Positions 16,539 to 26,166 are shown, counted from the first letter of the stretch. The stretch: DNA of 64,000 nucleotides from JADGRF01 sp035274465 (GCA_035274465.1 DATEOF010000358.1:1-64000), one strand, 5' to 3'. Notes: generated from the sequence alone by a model not told the origin. A program made the numbers and translations.

Positions 16539-17648
16539 ATGGACCGCACTTGGTTGACCGCTCTGGCTCTCGTCGCAGCGCTGCCTGTCGGCTGCAGCGA
16601 CAGCAGTGACATGCCTTCGCCGACCACGACCGCCGGGCAAGGTTCGAGCGGCGTCGGCTCGATCGCTGGTCAGCCTGCAGCTGGCAGCGGCGGTGCCGGC
16701 ACCGCAGGCGCACGCAGCCCAACCGGGGGCACGGCGGCAGGAGGCGGCGGGAGCGGCGGAGCACGCGCCGGCAGCGGTGGCGCGGACGCCGACGATGCCG
16801 GAGTTCCTCCGAACGATGCCGCAGGCTCGGCCGCAGGCGGTGGTGCCGGTGCTGCAGCTGGTAGCGGCGGAGAGCCGTCGATGGTCCCGATGACGGGCAC
16901 GTTCCCCGCCGTCATGGACACCGGAGCAAATGGGCCATTCACCGCGATGACGGTGAGGAATACCGGTCCGAACAACGGCTACACGCTGTATCGGCCGAGC
17001 GAGCTCGCACCGAACGGCGTGCTAAACCCGATCGTGTCGTGGGGCAACGGCAGCACGACCACGCCGAGTCAGTATCCGATGCTCCCACACCTCGCGACGC
17101 ACGGCTTCGTGGTCATCGCCTCGAACAACACGCAAGTGACGGGCGAGCTACTGAAGGCGGGGATCGATTGGGTCGTGGCGCAGAACGAGGAATCGTCGAG
17201 CGCGCTCTACCACAAGCTGGACACGAAGAACGTCGCGGGCGTGGGGTACTCGCTCGGTGGCCTCGCGACCTACGCGATCGCCGACGATCCGCGCCTCACG
17301 ACCGTGGTGATCATCTCGGGCGCCAACATGTCCAACAAGATGCCCGTCATGAAGCTGCACACTCCGACCGCGTACTTCTGCACGGCGGACAGCGCGAGCA
17401 AAGGAAACTGCGACGGTGACTTCGCGCTCGTGACCGTCCCCTCGTTCTACGGTGTCCTGGTCGGCACCGGACACATCGATGTCGTAACCGTCAGCGCGAC
17501 CGCAAATCGGATCTCCAAAGCCACGACGGCATGGCTGCGCTGGCAGCAGATGATGGATGTCACGCAGAAGAAGGTGTTCGTCGGCCCTGACTGCACCTTG
17601 TGCAAGGACAGCATGTGGAGCGTGATGCAGAAGAATGGCCTGATGTGA
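16539..17648 (+). CDS. Lipoprotein alpha/beta hydrolase (PET-hydrolase/chlorophyllase-like fold)
   Basis: 369 residues. The signal ALALVAALPVGCS gives a lipid-anchored Cys near residue 19; a ~95-residue Gly/Ser/Ala linker follows. The catalytic domain starts near residue 120: YTLYRPSELAPNGVLNPIVS strand, GFVVIASNNTQ, then the nucleophile elbow VAGVGYSLGGLATY (G-x-S-x-G), VVIISGANM and a C-terminal GVLVGTGHIDVVTV that can supply the His, with Asp in an intervening strand. This layout is that of cutinase/PETase-like or dienelactone-type hydrolases tethered to the cell surface. The substrate is unknown. Two C-terminal Cys (DCTLC) may form a disulfide. Confidence 0.87.
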   Translation: MDRTWLTALALVAALPVGCSDSSDMPSPTTTAGQGSSGVGSIAGQPAAGSGGAGTAGARSPTGGTAAGGGGSGGARAGSGGADADDAGVPPNDAAGSAAGGGAGAAAGSGGEPSMVPMTGTFPAVMDTGANGPFTAMTVRNTGPNNGYTLYRPSELAPNGVLNPIVSWGNGSTTTPSQYPMLPHLATHGFVVIASNNTQVTGELLKAGIDWVVAQNEESSSALYHKLDTKNVAGVGYSLGGLATYAIADDPRLTTVVIISGANMSNKMPVMKLHTPTAYFCTADSASKGNCDGDFALVTVPSFYGVLVGTGHIDVVTVSATANRISKATTAWLRWQQMMDVTQKKVFVGPDCTLCKDSMWSVMQKNGLM

Positions 17649-17674
17649 GCGATTTTTGATACCCTCGTCAGACC

Positions 17675-19111
17675 TTGCTCACCGCCGAGGTCCGCAACCG
17701 ACGCTTGGCTGTCGCCGCGCTGATCGCGCTCAGCGTGCTGCCGGTGATCTGGCCGCTCGACACGTGCTTCTTGAACGACGAGCCGGTGCTCGTCGGGCTC
17801 GCGTTGCAGCACAACGCTGAGGGCAAGGCAGCGCAGTTCGGACTGGTTGGCACGCGCGGCGCGCGCTACGGACCGGTCGCGGTCTGGAGCTATCAAGCGC
17901 TGCTCGCGCTCACCCATGACATCACCGCGCTCGTGCAGTTGCACGCCTGGCTGTGGATGTCTGCCACGGCCGCTGCGCTGTTTGCCCTGTCGCGCGCGCT
18001 GGCGGTGCCGAGTGCCTGGGCGGCGATCCCGCTGCTGTCGCCATACCTGTGGGTGTACGCACGCATGCTCTGGGACAACTGCAGTCCGATCAGTGCGGTT
18101 GCGTTCGCGGCCTACGCGTACTTCTTGGCTCGGCCTCGAGCCTTGATGCTTTCGCTCGCGCTCTCGGCGCTCGTGGCGTGCCTCATGGTGCACCTCATGG
18201 CGCTCGCGCTGGCGGTTCCGATCGTCGTGCACCTGCTGCTCACGCGCCGGAGTTTTTTGCTGTCACGCGCGGGTCTCCTCGCGATCGTCCCGGCGCTCGT
18301 CGTCGCCGCGGGCGGCACGCGCTTCTGGCTCGCCCTGTTCTCGATGGACACGAGTGCGATCTCGACGCAGGCGAGCGGGGCGCTCTGGTTCGCGAGTTTG
18401 GGCGGTCGCCCGCTCACCGCCGGTGGCCTCGACTACTTCTTCGGTGCGGCGTGGAGCGAACGCTTCCTCGGCGGTGGGATCGGAGCCGCGGCGATGCTGC
18501 TCTCGATGCTGCTCGGTCACGGCCTCGTGTGGGCAGGCATGGCGCGCGCGCTCTGGTGGCTGAAGCGCGCGCTCGCCGACCGGACCCAACGCGGCGTGCG
18601 CGTGGAGATCGCGATGCTCGCCCTGGGGATCTGGGCGGCCCAGACCGTGCTGAACCTCGTGACGCAAACCGCGCACCATCCGCACTACTACAATGCGACC
18701 TGGCTCGCGTTCGTGGTGTTCGCGTGGCTGGCGCTCGACGGTCTCTCTCGCTGGCGCCTGTCGAGCTACGTCGCCGGAGCCCACGCGCTCGCGCTGGCTG
18801 CTGCGCTCGCGATCATCGTGAACGGCCTGCACACGACGGCCGGCACGCGCTCGCTGCACTACGGTCTGGCGCTACGTGAGATCATGCGCGTGGCCGCAGA
18901 GCTCGGCCAGTCACACCCCGAGAGCCGCCTCGCTTCGAAGGTCGAGCAATTGCGCATTTTTCCACAAGAGCTGATGGTGCTGATGTGGCTCGCGCATATC
19001 CAACCCGATCGTTCGCGCCCGCTGCGCGGTGTGAAGGTCGAGTATGCATCGACTGACGTGACCGACGCGAAGCTGCGCGTCACGACGCAGTTTCTGAGCC
19101 AGAGTCGCTAG
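17675..19111 (+). CDS. Multi-pass membrane protein, probable GT-C-type glycosyltransferase
   Basis: 478 residues with about ten hydrophobic segments. After the first helix (LIALSVLPVIWPL) comes the loop CFLNDEPVLVGLAL, whose acidic ND-E resembles the catalytic Asp/Glu loop of GT-C (PMT/ArnT-like) glycosyltransferases. Further helices follow, and the C-terminal ~60 residues are soluble. The start used is the TTG at 17675, 26 bases after the hydrolase stop; no better ATG precedes the first helix. The GT-C call rests on topology and the position of the acidic loop only. Two other large membrane proteins of similar style lie at 23.5 and 27.9 kb, so the region may be involved in surface glycan assembly. 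Confidence 0.72.
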   Translation: MLTAEVRNRRLAVAALIALSVLPVIWPLDTCFLNDEPVLVGLALQHNAEGKAAQFGLVGTRGARYGPVAVWSYQALLALTHDITALVQLHAWLWMSATAAALFALSRALAVPSAWAAIPLLSPYLWVYARMLWDNCSPISAVAFAAYAYFLARPRALMLSLALSALVACLMVHLMALALAVPIVVHLLLTRRSFLLSRAGLLAIVPALVVAAGGTRFWLALFSMDTSAISTQASGALWFASLGGRPLTAGGLDYFFGAAWSERFLGGGIGAAAMLLSMLLGHGLVWAGMARALWWLKRALADRTQRGVRVEIAMLALGIWAAQTVLNLVTQTAHHPHYYNATWLAFVVFAWLALDGLSRWRLSSYVAGAHALALAAALAIIVNGLHTTAGTRSLHYGLALREIMRVAAELGQSHPESRLASKVEQLRIFPQELMVLMWLAHIQPDRSRPLRGVKVEYASTDVTDAKLRVTTQFLSQSR

Positions 19112-19115
19112 CCAC

Positions 19116-19667
19116 TCAGTGGTGTTCTACTGAGCTCTCCATGTGCCGCGCTCCAGCGTGCATGTGTTTGTCGCCACCGCACACCGCGAGTTGGGTTTTC
19201 GAGCCCGGTTCGCCCATCAGCATGACGGATGCCTGTGTGGTCTTCGGATCCCAGCCCTGCTGGCAGTAGATCGCGACGCAGTACTTCAGCAATTGTTCTC
19301 CGTGGTAGTTGCTCTTGAAGTGGACTTCATAGGATGCGTGGTGTGAGTCGCTGACGATGCCGAAGTAGGCGAACTGATAAGTCCCCTGCGAAGGAACCTT
19401 GGCAGCCTCGCGCGCGGCCGCATTCAAGGCCGCCTTCGGGCACTCGAAGGTCATCGCAGCCAGGTCGTTCAAGCCGTTGTCTGGAGCGCGAACCTCTGTA
19501 ACGGGTGGGGCTTGCTCCGGGGCCGGTGCGACGACAGGCGCCGGCGTTTGCGTCTGGGGTGCCGCAGGCGCTTGCGGCGGCGCCGGCGTTTCGGGTGGAG
19601 CTTGTGTTTGAGCCCCCGCACCACACCCGGCGAGCACGACTGCCATGGCTGCAATGATGTTCTTCAT
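19116..19667 (-). CDS. Small lipoprotein with Pro/Ala linker and His-rich tail
   Basis: 183 residues. The lipoprotein signal is MAVVLAGCG (Cys near residue 15). A Pro/Ala/Gln-rich spacer of about 45 residues follows, then a compact domain (LNDLAAMTFECPKAALNAAA, later GTYQFAYFGIVSDSHHASYE, CVAIYCQQGW) with four Cys, and a His/Met-rich end (GGDKHMHAGARHMESSVEHH) that could bind metal. No family recognised. It starts 10 bases downstream of the PQQ-propeller gene on the same strand, so it is probably its operon partner. Confidence 0.8.
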   Translation of the reverse strand: MKNIIAAMAVVLAGCGAGAQTQAPPETPAPPQAPAAPQTQTPAPVVAPAPEQAPPVTEVRAPDNGLNDLAAMTFECPKAALNAAAREAAKVPSQGTYQFAYFGIVSDSHHASYEVHFKSNYHGEQLLKYCVAIYCQQGWDPKTTQASVMLMGEPGSKTQLAVCGGDKHMHAGARHMESSVEHH

Positions 19668-19677
19668 GGCTCACCTC

Positions 19678-21429
19678 TCAAAGTCCGTACTGGACGACTC
19701 GGTTGCTGAACGTTCCGACGTAGACCCTTCCGTTCGCCACCACCGGCGTCGAGTACTTGGCGAAGTTGCCCATGTCGTCCGCCGGCTTCGCGTCGCTGTG
19801 GAAGAGCTGCTTCAACTTGCCGTTGGCGGCGAGCGTGGCGTCGTACGCGACGAGTGCCCCGTGCACGACCTCGGAGTTTGCATTGCCCTGCACCGGGTAC
19901 ACGGCCCAGACGACCCCGGTACCTGCCGTCGTGCCATTCGACGACACGACGAGGCGCCCGCCCGGCATGCCGCCCGGCGCCGCCATGATGCCTGAAGCGA
20001 TCTGAGTTCCTTCGCCGCGGAAGGAGACGATGCGTTTGCTGGTGAAGTCGTAGTTGTACGCCTTGACGCGTTCATTCTCGCCCCAGAGAAACACGATGCC
20101 GCCGGTCGCCGTCTCCATGTACACGGGCGTGCCGTGGATGTGGTAGCTCTTGCCAGCGGGCGTGTGCATGGGGAGGTTGCGGTCGCGATTGACGATCGGC
20201 CAGTTCGGATCGGGTACGGTCGTCGTCGGCAGGCCCGCCTTTCCATTCGGCGCGTTGGGTAGATACGAGGCGACGAACGGCAGGTTGAAGTGGGGAGTCC
20301 AGCTGTCTTTGCCGAGGTCGTCCTTGTTCAAGTTGTAGAGGATGCCGTCCTTGCCTCCGCCCACGAGGTTGCCGCGATCGGGGAGGATGAAGACGCCCGC
20401 CGCGCCGAGGTCTTGATCTTCGTCCTCGCGACCGAAGTCGCTGAACGCGCACCAGAAGTCGTTCACCACGAGCTTCGGCTTGCCGTTGTCGACTCCGGCG
20501 ACGCCCGCCGTGTAGCGCAGCTTGACGAAGCTCTCGCCGAAGTTGCCGGGCATCGTCCCCGGGTCCATGCCGTTGCCCGTGGCCAGGTAGATGTCGTTGC
20601 CATCGATCGCGGGCCCGGAACCCGACATCCACACGCCGCCGGCGCCTCCCCCGGGTGTGACGTTCCAGATCGCCGGCGCAGGTGCAAAGCCGGCCTGGCG
20701 CTCGAGCCCGCGCACGTCGTACGCGACGACGAATCCGTGGCCCGGCCCGCGTGGATTCTCGCCGTTGATCGAGAACGGGATCACGATGGCCTTGTTGCCT
20801 GCCGCATCCGTCAGCAATCCCAGGCCCGCGCGCATCTTCTGGTACGGCGCGGTGAACCCGTTCGAGATCGCGCCCCCGCCGTTGTCCGCATTGCCTGCGA
20901 TCAGCACGGGCGGCTTCTTGTCGGCGAGCGTGGTCGCGTCGAGAACCCACAACATGTTGTTGCGTTCGTTGTTCGGGCTGTTGGCGTTGGGCTTGCCGAA
21001 CGTCGTCGCGTAGATGGTGTTGCTGGCCACGTCGATCACGGGCGTCGCCGTGATCCCCCAGTTGTGGTAAATCTTCCAGCGGTCCATCTGGGCGAACTCT
21101 GGACTCGGGTCGAATGGGGGCGCGAGCTGGCGCGTGGCGAGCTGAGCGCCGCTGTTCACGTCGAAGACGAACGCGGTATTCGTCATCGTGAACACATATA
21201 GTTTGTCGCCCACGACCAGCGGCGTGACGTCGATCTTCTCGTCGACCTGAAACTCGCGAAGCTTCTTCAGCTTGGGAACGGTCGCGCGCGTCAACACTGT
21301 TTCGAACTTGTTCCAACCCTGGCGCGTGTTGTCGACGCCGACGGTCGGCACATCGATCGCATGCGCCAGAGAGGCTGCAAGGAACGTTGCGATCGACATC
21401 AAGGCGCTCGCGCGCGATGGCGAAGTCAT
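19678..21429 (-). CDS. Exported PQQ-type beta-propeller protein
   Basis: 583 residues from the ATG at 21429, preceded by a GGGGGA ribosome-binding site; the frame runs on to 21534 but without a signal there. A signal peptide (SALMSIATFLAASLAHAI) is followed by repeats with the DTLAA/VYALD-like rhythm of PQQ/PQQ-like propellers: DVTPLVVGDKLYVFTMTNTA, ATPVIDVASNTIYATTFGKP, GTPVYMETATGGIVFLWGEN and the closing STPVVANGRVYVGTFSNRV. These give eight blades of 60-70 residues. No dehydrogenase catalytic Asp or heme-c motif is obvious, so it may be a structural or binding propeller rather than a quinoprotein dehydrogenase. It is followed within 10 bases by the small lipoprotein gene. Confidence 0.85.
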   Translation of the reverse strand: MTSPSRASALMSIATFLAASLAHAIDVPTVGVDNTRQGWNKFETVLTRATVPKLKKLREFQVDEKIDVTPLVVGDKLYVFTMTNTAFVFDVNSGAQLATRQLAPPFDPSPEFAQMDRWKIYHNWGITATPVIDVASNTIYATTFGKPNANSPNNERNNMLWVLDATTLADKKPPVLIAGNADNGGGAISNGFTAPYQKMRAGLGLLTDAAGNKAIVIPFSINGENPRGPGHGFVVAYDVRGLERQAGFAPAPAIWNVTPGGGAGGVWMSGSGPAIDGNDIYLATGNGMDPGTMPGNFGESFVKLRYTAGVAGVDNGKPKLVVNDFWCAFSDFGREDEDQDLGAAGVFILPDRGNLVGGGKDGILYNLNKDDLGKDSWTPHFNLPFVASYLPNAPNGKAGLPTTTVPDPNWPIVNRDRNLPMHTPAGKSYHIHGTPVYMETATGGIVFLWGENERVKAYNYDFTSKRIVSFRGEGTQIASGIMAAPGGMPGGRLVVSSNGTTAGTGVVWAVYPVQGNANSEVVHGALVAYDATLAANGKLKQLFHSDAKPADDMGNFAKYSTPVVANGRVYVGTFSNRVVQYGL

Positions 21430-21544
21430 GCGGATTCCCCCGAAGTGCAGTGGTTGGACGCGGAGCGTAGTCCTCCTCGCGCGGGAGAGCCACATGTACA
21501 CGATCGAACGCGTCGCGCGAGTGACGGCGTTCACTCGCGTCCGG

Positions 21545-22261
21545 TCAAATCAGCGTGAGGTGTTCGGGATCCGACAGGTGCTCGGTCGAGTTGCTACCTC
21601 TCGCGATGCCGCGGCGGTCCACATCCAGCTCGAGCAGTGAGACCGATGAATTGTAGAGGCGATGCCGCGTCGAGCCATTCGCCGGCGCGAGCCCCACGTG
21701 CTGTAGCAGCACGCCGATCACACCATTGGACGTGACGACCGCAACCTGGCGCCCAACCCCTTCGCGCTGCGCGATCTGGGCCAAGGCATCGAGCACGCGC
21801 GCATTGAACACGCCGGGTGCCTCCAGGTCAGCCGCAACGACCTGTCCCCCGTGCCACAGGCCGACCATGTAGTCGAACAACGCGTTGAGCGCCTCGTCGC
21901 GCACGCGTGGATCCACCGCGCCTCGCAGCGCTTGCACGATGACCTGCAGCTGCGGATCCTGCGGCAAGCGCGGCCGCACGTAGTTCTTCATCAACGGCTC
22001 GAACGGGCCTTCCGCCAAGCCATCGAGCACGGTCGCCGCGGGCCAGGCACGACCGACCTCGGCCGCTCCTTCCCGCATCAGGCGCAGCGTGTCCAGCTGG
22101 CGGCGCAAGGGTCCGACGTACACCGCATCGTAGTGCTGTCGCCGGCGCCCCAGGTGCTCGCCGAGCAACCGCGCCTGGAGCTCACCCAACGGTTGGAGCT
22201 TGTCGTAGTCGGCCTCGGTCGCGCTCGCGCGCCCGTGGCGAATCAAATGCAGGAGGGTCAT
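21545..22261 (-). CDS. Histidine phosphatase superfamily protein lacking the second catalytic His
   Basis: 238 residues. The N-terminal LHLIRHGRAS contains the RHG phospho-acceptor motif, and the GLAEGPFEPLMKN segment holds the Glu of the family. The C-terminal motif that is normally S-H-G-G is here VAVVTSNGVIGVLL, with Asn in place of the second catalytic His (codon AAT, one base from CAT). The rest is normal for phosphoglycerate-mutase-like phosphatases. Activity on the usual phosphomonoesters is therefore questionable. It begins 6 bases after the stop of the upstream phosphotransferase gene on the same strand, so the two form an operon. Confidence 0.85.
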   Translation of the reverse strand: MTLLHLIRHGRASATEADYDKLQPLGELQARLLGEHLGRRRQHYDAVYVGPLRRQLDTLRLMREGAAEVGRAWPAATVLDGLAEGPFEPLMKNYVRPRLPQDPQLQVIVQALRGAVDPRVRDEALNALFDYMVGLWHGGQVVAADLEAPGVFNARVLDALAQIAQREGVGRQVAVVTSNGVIGVLLQHVGLAPANGSTRHRLYNSSVSLLELDVDRRGIARGSNSTEHLSDPEHLTLI

Positions 22262-22267
22262 GCGGTC

Positions 22268-23347
22268 TCAGCGCGGCAGCTTCTCACCCGCATTCAGGTC
22301 GGCCAGCGCCGAGAGCGAGCGCGTGATCACCATCTCACCGAGCGCACGCCCGCGCGGGTTGCTGAGGTCGAGCGAGCCGCAGATCGTCACCGGATACACG
22401 AGCGCGAACAGCGCGTTGAATCGGTACGACTCCCAGAGGTCGGAGAAGCTCAAATCCTTCACGCCGTGCTCCTGCAGCACGCGTAGATAGCCCTCGAGCG
22501 CCGGCCGTTCGATCGCGCGGCGTACCTCGGGCGTGACGCTCTGCGTCAGGTGATAGGCGACGTCGAACGGTCCGTATCCGCGCCCGACGATCTGCCAGTC
22601 GATGATCGCGACCGGCGCGTCGGGCAGGTCGTAGAACAGATTGTCGCTACGAAAGTCGCCGTGCAGCATCGTGCGGGGCTTGTCGAGCTCCGCCGTGAGC
22701 AGTGCATTCGTCCTGTCCGTCACCGCCAGGGCGAGCTCGCGCAGCGCGGGCGTGAAGTGCTCTGGAAACGCGTCGATCGTCGGCTGCACCGATGCGCGAT
22801 AGGTATGATCGAGCGCGGCCGAGAAATCGGGCCGGCTGTAGTCGAGCAGCTGCGGCAAGTCTTGAGCCTGACCCCAGAACGTCCCGTGGTGCGCCGCGAG
22901 CGCCGCGATGGCCTTCACCGCATCCTCCGCGCGGTTGCCAAGCACCTGATCTCCGAGGCGGTGTTTGCCGAGGTCCTCGAGCAACAGCACGAAGTCGCTG
23001 CCCTGCCCGCGCGCGATCCCGTAGGTCTTCGCGACACGCAGCGGCGAGCGGCCGGCGAAGTGTTGGTAGAAGTCGCATTCGCGCTGGTACATCTGATAGA
23101 AGTCCGCGACCTGCCGGTTCTGCGGTGCGTCCATCGGGATCTTCGCGATCAGCGAGCGCGGCGCCGCGCTGTCAGCGCCCTCGTAGTCGAGCTCGACCCG
23201 GAACAGCCGCGCCATCAACCCCGCTCCCTCGGCGATGCGAGTGGCACGCGCCTTCGTCACGCGGCCGCGCTCGAGCGCGCCGCTCTGACGCAGAGTCTGT
23301 GTCAGCCATTCCGGAGTGAGCTCGGTTTCATTCGTGGGAAGGTTCAT
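22268..23347 (-). CDS. Phosphotransferase of the APH/ecdysteroid-kinase-like family
   Basis: 359 residues from ATG 23347. The protein-kinase-like fold shows an N-lobe ATP-binding Lys strand (SLIAKIPMD), the VLLLEDLGKH hinge, then the catalytic loop TMLHGDFRSDNLFYD (H-G-D-x-x-x-D-N) and the metal-binding VAIIDWQIVGRG (D of the DFG-equivalent). This is the aminoglycoside-phosphotransferase/EcKL-type layout. Physiological substrates of bacterial members are largely unknown. It forms an operon with the downstream phosphatase-like gene (6-base gap), which hints at a phosphorylation/dephosphorylation pair. Confidence 0.88.
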   Translation of the reverse strand: MNLPTNETELTPEWLTQTLRQSGALERGRVTKARATRIAEGAGLMARLFRVELDYEGADSAAPRSLIAKIPMDAPQNRQVADFYQMYQRECDFYQHFAGRSPLRVAKTYGIARGQGSDFVLLLEDLGKHRLGDQVLGNRAEDAVKAIAALAAHHGTFWGQAQDLPQLLDYSRPDFSAALDHTYRASVQPTIDAFPEHFTPALRELALAVTDRTNALLTAELDKPRTMLHGDFRSDNLFYDLPDAPVAIIDWQIVGRGYGPFDVAYHLTQSVTPEVRRAIERPALEGYLRVLQEHGVKDLSFSDLWESYRFNALFALVYPVTICGSLDLSNPRGRALGEMVITRSLSALADLNAGEKLPR

Positions 23348-23474
23348 CGCGTTTCCTCCGCGGGGGCAGGGCAACAACCAAACACAACGTCCTCACACTT
23401 ACAACGGGTGGTCTAAGCAATGCGCGATAGGTCCCAAGTCGGGGAGCGACAACGCGACTGCTGACGCACAAGGT

Positions 23475-24863
23475 TCAACACGGCGAGAATGCGACGGTCG
23501 CCGTGCTGACCACGCTTTGGAGCGCGGCCGTAGCGACCATCAGGCGTGCCGTCGCATCGCCGCGATGCTCACAGCAGTAGCCCGCAGCTGCCAGCTGCAT
23601 GGCGACCGACAGGAAGATCCACAACCGGGTGACCTCACCGCGGTTGACGTTCCAGAGGTCGAGGACGACGAGCGTCGCGATGCACATCACGAGCATGTTG
23701 CCGGTGCGCGACAGCAGCAGGCGGCGTATGGCTTCGGCGAACCCCTCGCTGCGGCTGTCGACCCAGAAGACACGCCCGAAGTGGAGCAACGCCAGGACAC
23801 TCACAGCCGCGTTGAACACACCGAGGCCGACTCCAAACTCGATCAGGTTCGTACCGGCCCAGCGCAGGTAAGGCCGGTAGGCGCGCTGGTTGAAGTCGAC
23901 TGCGTCTTGGTACAGGTAGTCGAACGCGTGGAAGGCGTCGAAGCGGAAGCACAGCTTGAACAGACCGAAGGTGAGCGCAAACGCGAGCAGCGGCAGGACT
24001 ACCAGCTTCCATGCCGCGCGCGGCGCGATCTGGCCCTCGAACCAGCGTTGCGCCACGACTCCCACGAACAGCGGCCCGAGCGCGAGCGGCAGCGGCTCGA
24101 AGACGAACAGTAAGTACACGGAAGTCCCGAGGAGCGGCAGCAGCCAGTCGCGTCGCGTGTCGATGTAGATGAGGAGCAAGTACAGGGGCAGGAGGACGAG
24201 CCCGGCCGAAATGCAGTTCGGCAGCAGCGCGAAGTTCACTCTCGCCGGCAAGACCGTGAAGAGCGCGAGGGCCAGGAGGGCTGCGCGTCGGTCGCGAAAC
24301 CAGCGCCGGGCGACGCCGTACACGAGCAGGCCGCCGAGCGCCGCGAGTGCGAGCGTGATCACTCCGACCTGCATCGGGTCGTCGGTGAACCGCAAGATCG
24401 CCGCGTACTCGAGCGTCTTACCCGGCATGTTGGTCGCGGCGTGTATCGGCAGCGTGCTCGCGAGCGTCGTGAAGTTCGCGAGCAGCTCGAGCGGCGGATA
24501 CATCCGCGCCGCGTTGTAGAACGCCGTACAGCGATCTCCCTGGATGATGCGCGCGAGCGTGGTTGGAGCGAACGCGAGTCCAGCCAGCGGTAGCGCCACT
24601 CCCACCAGCGACCAAACCGCGATCACCACGCTCCGGGAGCGCCCTGCGGATCTCTCGCTGAACCAGTACAGCGACGCGAGCGCCGCGCTGATCGACACGG
24701 CCACGAGGTACAAGCTATTCGAGCCGGTGGTCCAGTACCTGTAGTCCCAGTTGCCGCGCAACGAGCCGAATACGAACGACTGCGTCGCGAGCTGATGCAT
24801 GAACAGGCACCAGATCACGAACGAGACGGCGCTTGGGAGAGGAACCTTGAACCGCGAGAGCAT
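23475..24863 (-). CDS. Multi-pass membrane protein, glycosyltransferase-like
   Basis: 462 residues from ATG 24863 (MLSRFKV); a TTG six codons upstream is possible. About ten hydrophobic helices are visible, for example VSFVIWCLFMHQL, VITLALAALGGLLVYGVA and LLIYIDTRRDWLLPLLG. The large early periplasmic loop contains GDRCTAFYNAARMYPPLELL and ATNMPGKTLEYAAILR. Size, topology and the acidic first loop fit the GT-C group, but no motif is decisive. It is divergent from the Cys-rich lipoprotein gene across a 127-base gap in which no clear regulatory site is visible. Confidence 0.7.
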   Translation of the reverse strand: MLSRFKVPLPSAVSFVIWCLFMHQLATQSFVFGSLRGNWDYRYWTTGSNSLYLVAVSISAALASLYWFSERSAGRSRSVVIAVWSLVGVALPLAGLAFAPTTLARIIQGDRCTAFYNAARMYPPLELLANFTTLASTLPIHAATNMPGKTLEYAAILRFTDDPMQVGVITLALAALGGLLVYGVARRWFRDRRAALLALALFTVLPARVNFALLPNCISAGLVLLPLYLLLIYIDTRRDWLLPLLGTSVYLLFVFEPLPLALGPLFVGVVAQRWFEGQIAPRAAWKLVVLPLLAFALTFGLFKLCFRFDAFHAFDYLYQDAVDFNQRAYRPYLRWAGTNLIEFGVGLGVFNAAVSVLALLHFGRVFWVDSRSEGFAEAIRRLLLSRTGNMLVMCIATLVVLDLWNVNRGEVTRLWIFLSVAMQLAAAGYCCEHRGDATARLMVATAALQSVVSTATVAFSPC

Positions 24864-24990
24864 GGGCGGAGAAGGTCGCAATCAAATCAGAATCGAACGC
24901 GATCTTCGAGCACGATGCGCGCGCGGCTCCCCGCGAAACTGGCGGATGCGCGAGCTTGATCTTCGCGATTCGGAAAGATAGTGCTGATCC

Positions 24991-26166
24991 ATGATCGGCC
25001 TCGAGCACGTCCGAGTCGTGCGCGTGCTCGCCGCGCTCGCACTTGCGAGCGGCTGCACCGTCGTGACTTCAGATCAGCAGCGCGCAGGAACATGGACGCC
25101 GCGCGCCGACGCCGGTGACACGGCGAGCGACGGGAGCGAGTCGGCGCCCGACGCCAGTGCGCCGGCCTCCGATGGAGAGGTCAGGGGCGCAGCCGGTGTC
25201 GGAACCCGCAAGAAGCCTGACGCGGGCTGGGCAGGCGCAAGCGCTGGTACCGACGCGGACGCGAGCGCGGCCGGCAACGACGGCGCCGCGGGCTCGTCGG
25301 GTTCGACCGCGGGTGCTCCGGCACCACAGGCAGCCGGCGCAGGCGGCGACGCGGGCTCGAGCTCGCCGAGTCCAGCGGCAGGCGCGAGCGGCATGATGTC
25401 GATGATGCCGATGACGCCGAGCATGTCCGCCGGGGGAGCAGGCGCGGCGGCGGCACCGATGTGCGGCTCCGGCAAACACCTGTGCGAAGACCAATGCGTG
25501 AGCGATGCTTCGGTCGAGACCTGCGGCTCGCTGTGCGAACCCTGTCCCGTGCCGAAGGGGGGCAATGCAGACTGCGTGAATGGCAAGTGCCAGCCGCGCT
25601 GTTCGGCATCGCAGCAACTGTGCGGCGACGCGTGCGTCCCGATGAACAGCTCGTGCCAGGGACGATGCCCGACGGGCAAGCACGATTGCAGCGGTATTTG
25701 CGCGGACAACAACAGCACGGCGACTTGTGGTTCGTCCTGCAACGCCTGTCCGAGCCCCAGAAATGGCGTGGCGACCTGCGACGGCTCGCGCTGCGACTTT
25801 CGCTGTGCCAGCCGGAAGTGCTCCGACCACTGCGCTCCGGAGTGCTGCACGAACTCGGACTGCCCGAGCAACTACACGTGCAGCAGCGATGGAACCTGCG
25901 ACTGCGTGTCACGCTGCTCGGGCCGGGAGTGCGGCTCCGACGGCTGCGGCAACACCTGCGGAAGCTGCGGCAGCTCGAGTACCTGCAACACATCCACGGG
26001 CCGGTGCATGCAGCTACCGACCACCGGCGGCGGCTATGGATACAGCGGCGGCGGTTCGAGACCCGGGTACGGCTACGGCGGCGGGCTCGGTGGTTCGAAG
26101 CAGCTCTACTTCACCGCCCACGGCACGCAGTTGGAGGTGACGCGGAGCCAGGTGATCGGTTGGTGA
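24991..26166 (+). CDS. Cys-rich lipoprotein with Gly/Tyr-rich tail
   Basis: 391 residues. The signal LAALALASGCT gives a lipobox Cys at about 22. A long Ala/Ser/Gly/Asp linker (residues ~30-155) leads to a domain with about 30 cysteines built from short modules of the form C-G-S-G-K-H-L-C-x-x-x-C-V and TCGS-x-C-x-x-C-P. This is the style of myxobacterial disulfide-rich lipoproteins and eukaryote-like EGF-type modules. After the last Cys (TGRCMQL) comes a Gly/Tyr/Ser stretch (GGGYGYSGGGSRPGYGYGGG) and a short end LYFTAHGTQLEVTRS. Its role is unknown; surface adhesion or coat function is a guess. Codon use matches neighbours. Confidence 0.82.
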   Translation: MIGLEHVRVVRVLAALALASGCTVVTSDQQRAGTWTPRADAGDTASDGSESAPDASAPASDGEVRGAAGVGTRKKPDAGWAGASAGTDADASAAGNDGAAGSSGSTAGAPAPQAAGAGGDAGSSSPSPAAGASGMMSMMPMTPSMSAGGAGAAAAPMCGSGKHLCEDQCVSDASVETCGSLCEPCPVPKGGNADCVNGKCQPRCSASQQLCGDACVPMNSSCQGRCPTGKHDCSGICADNNSTATCGSSCNACPSPRNGVATCDGSRCDFRCASRKCSDHCAPECCTNSDCPSNYTCSSDGTCDCVSRCSGRECGSDGCGNTCGSCGSSSTCNTSTGRCMQLPTTGGGYGYSGGGSRPGYGYGGGLGGSKQLYFTAHGTQLEVTRSQVIGW

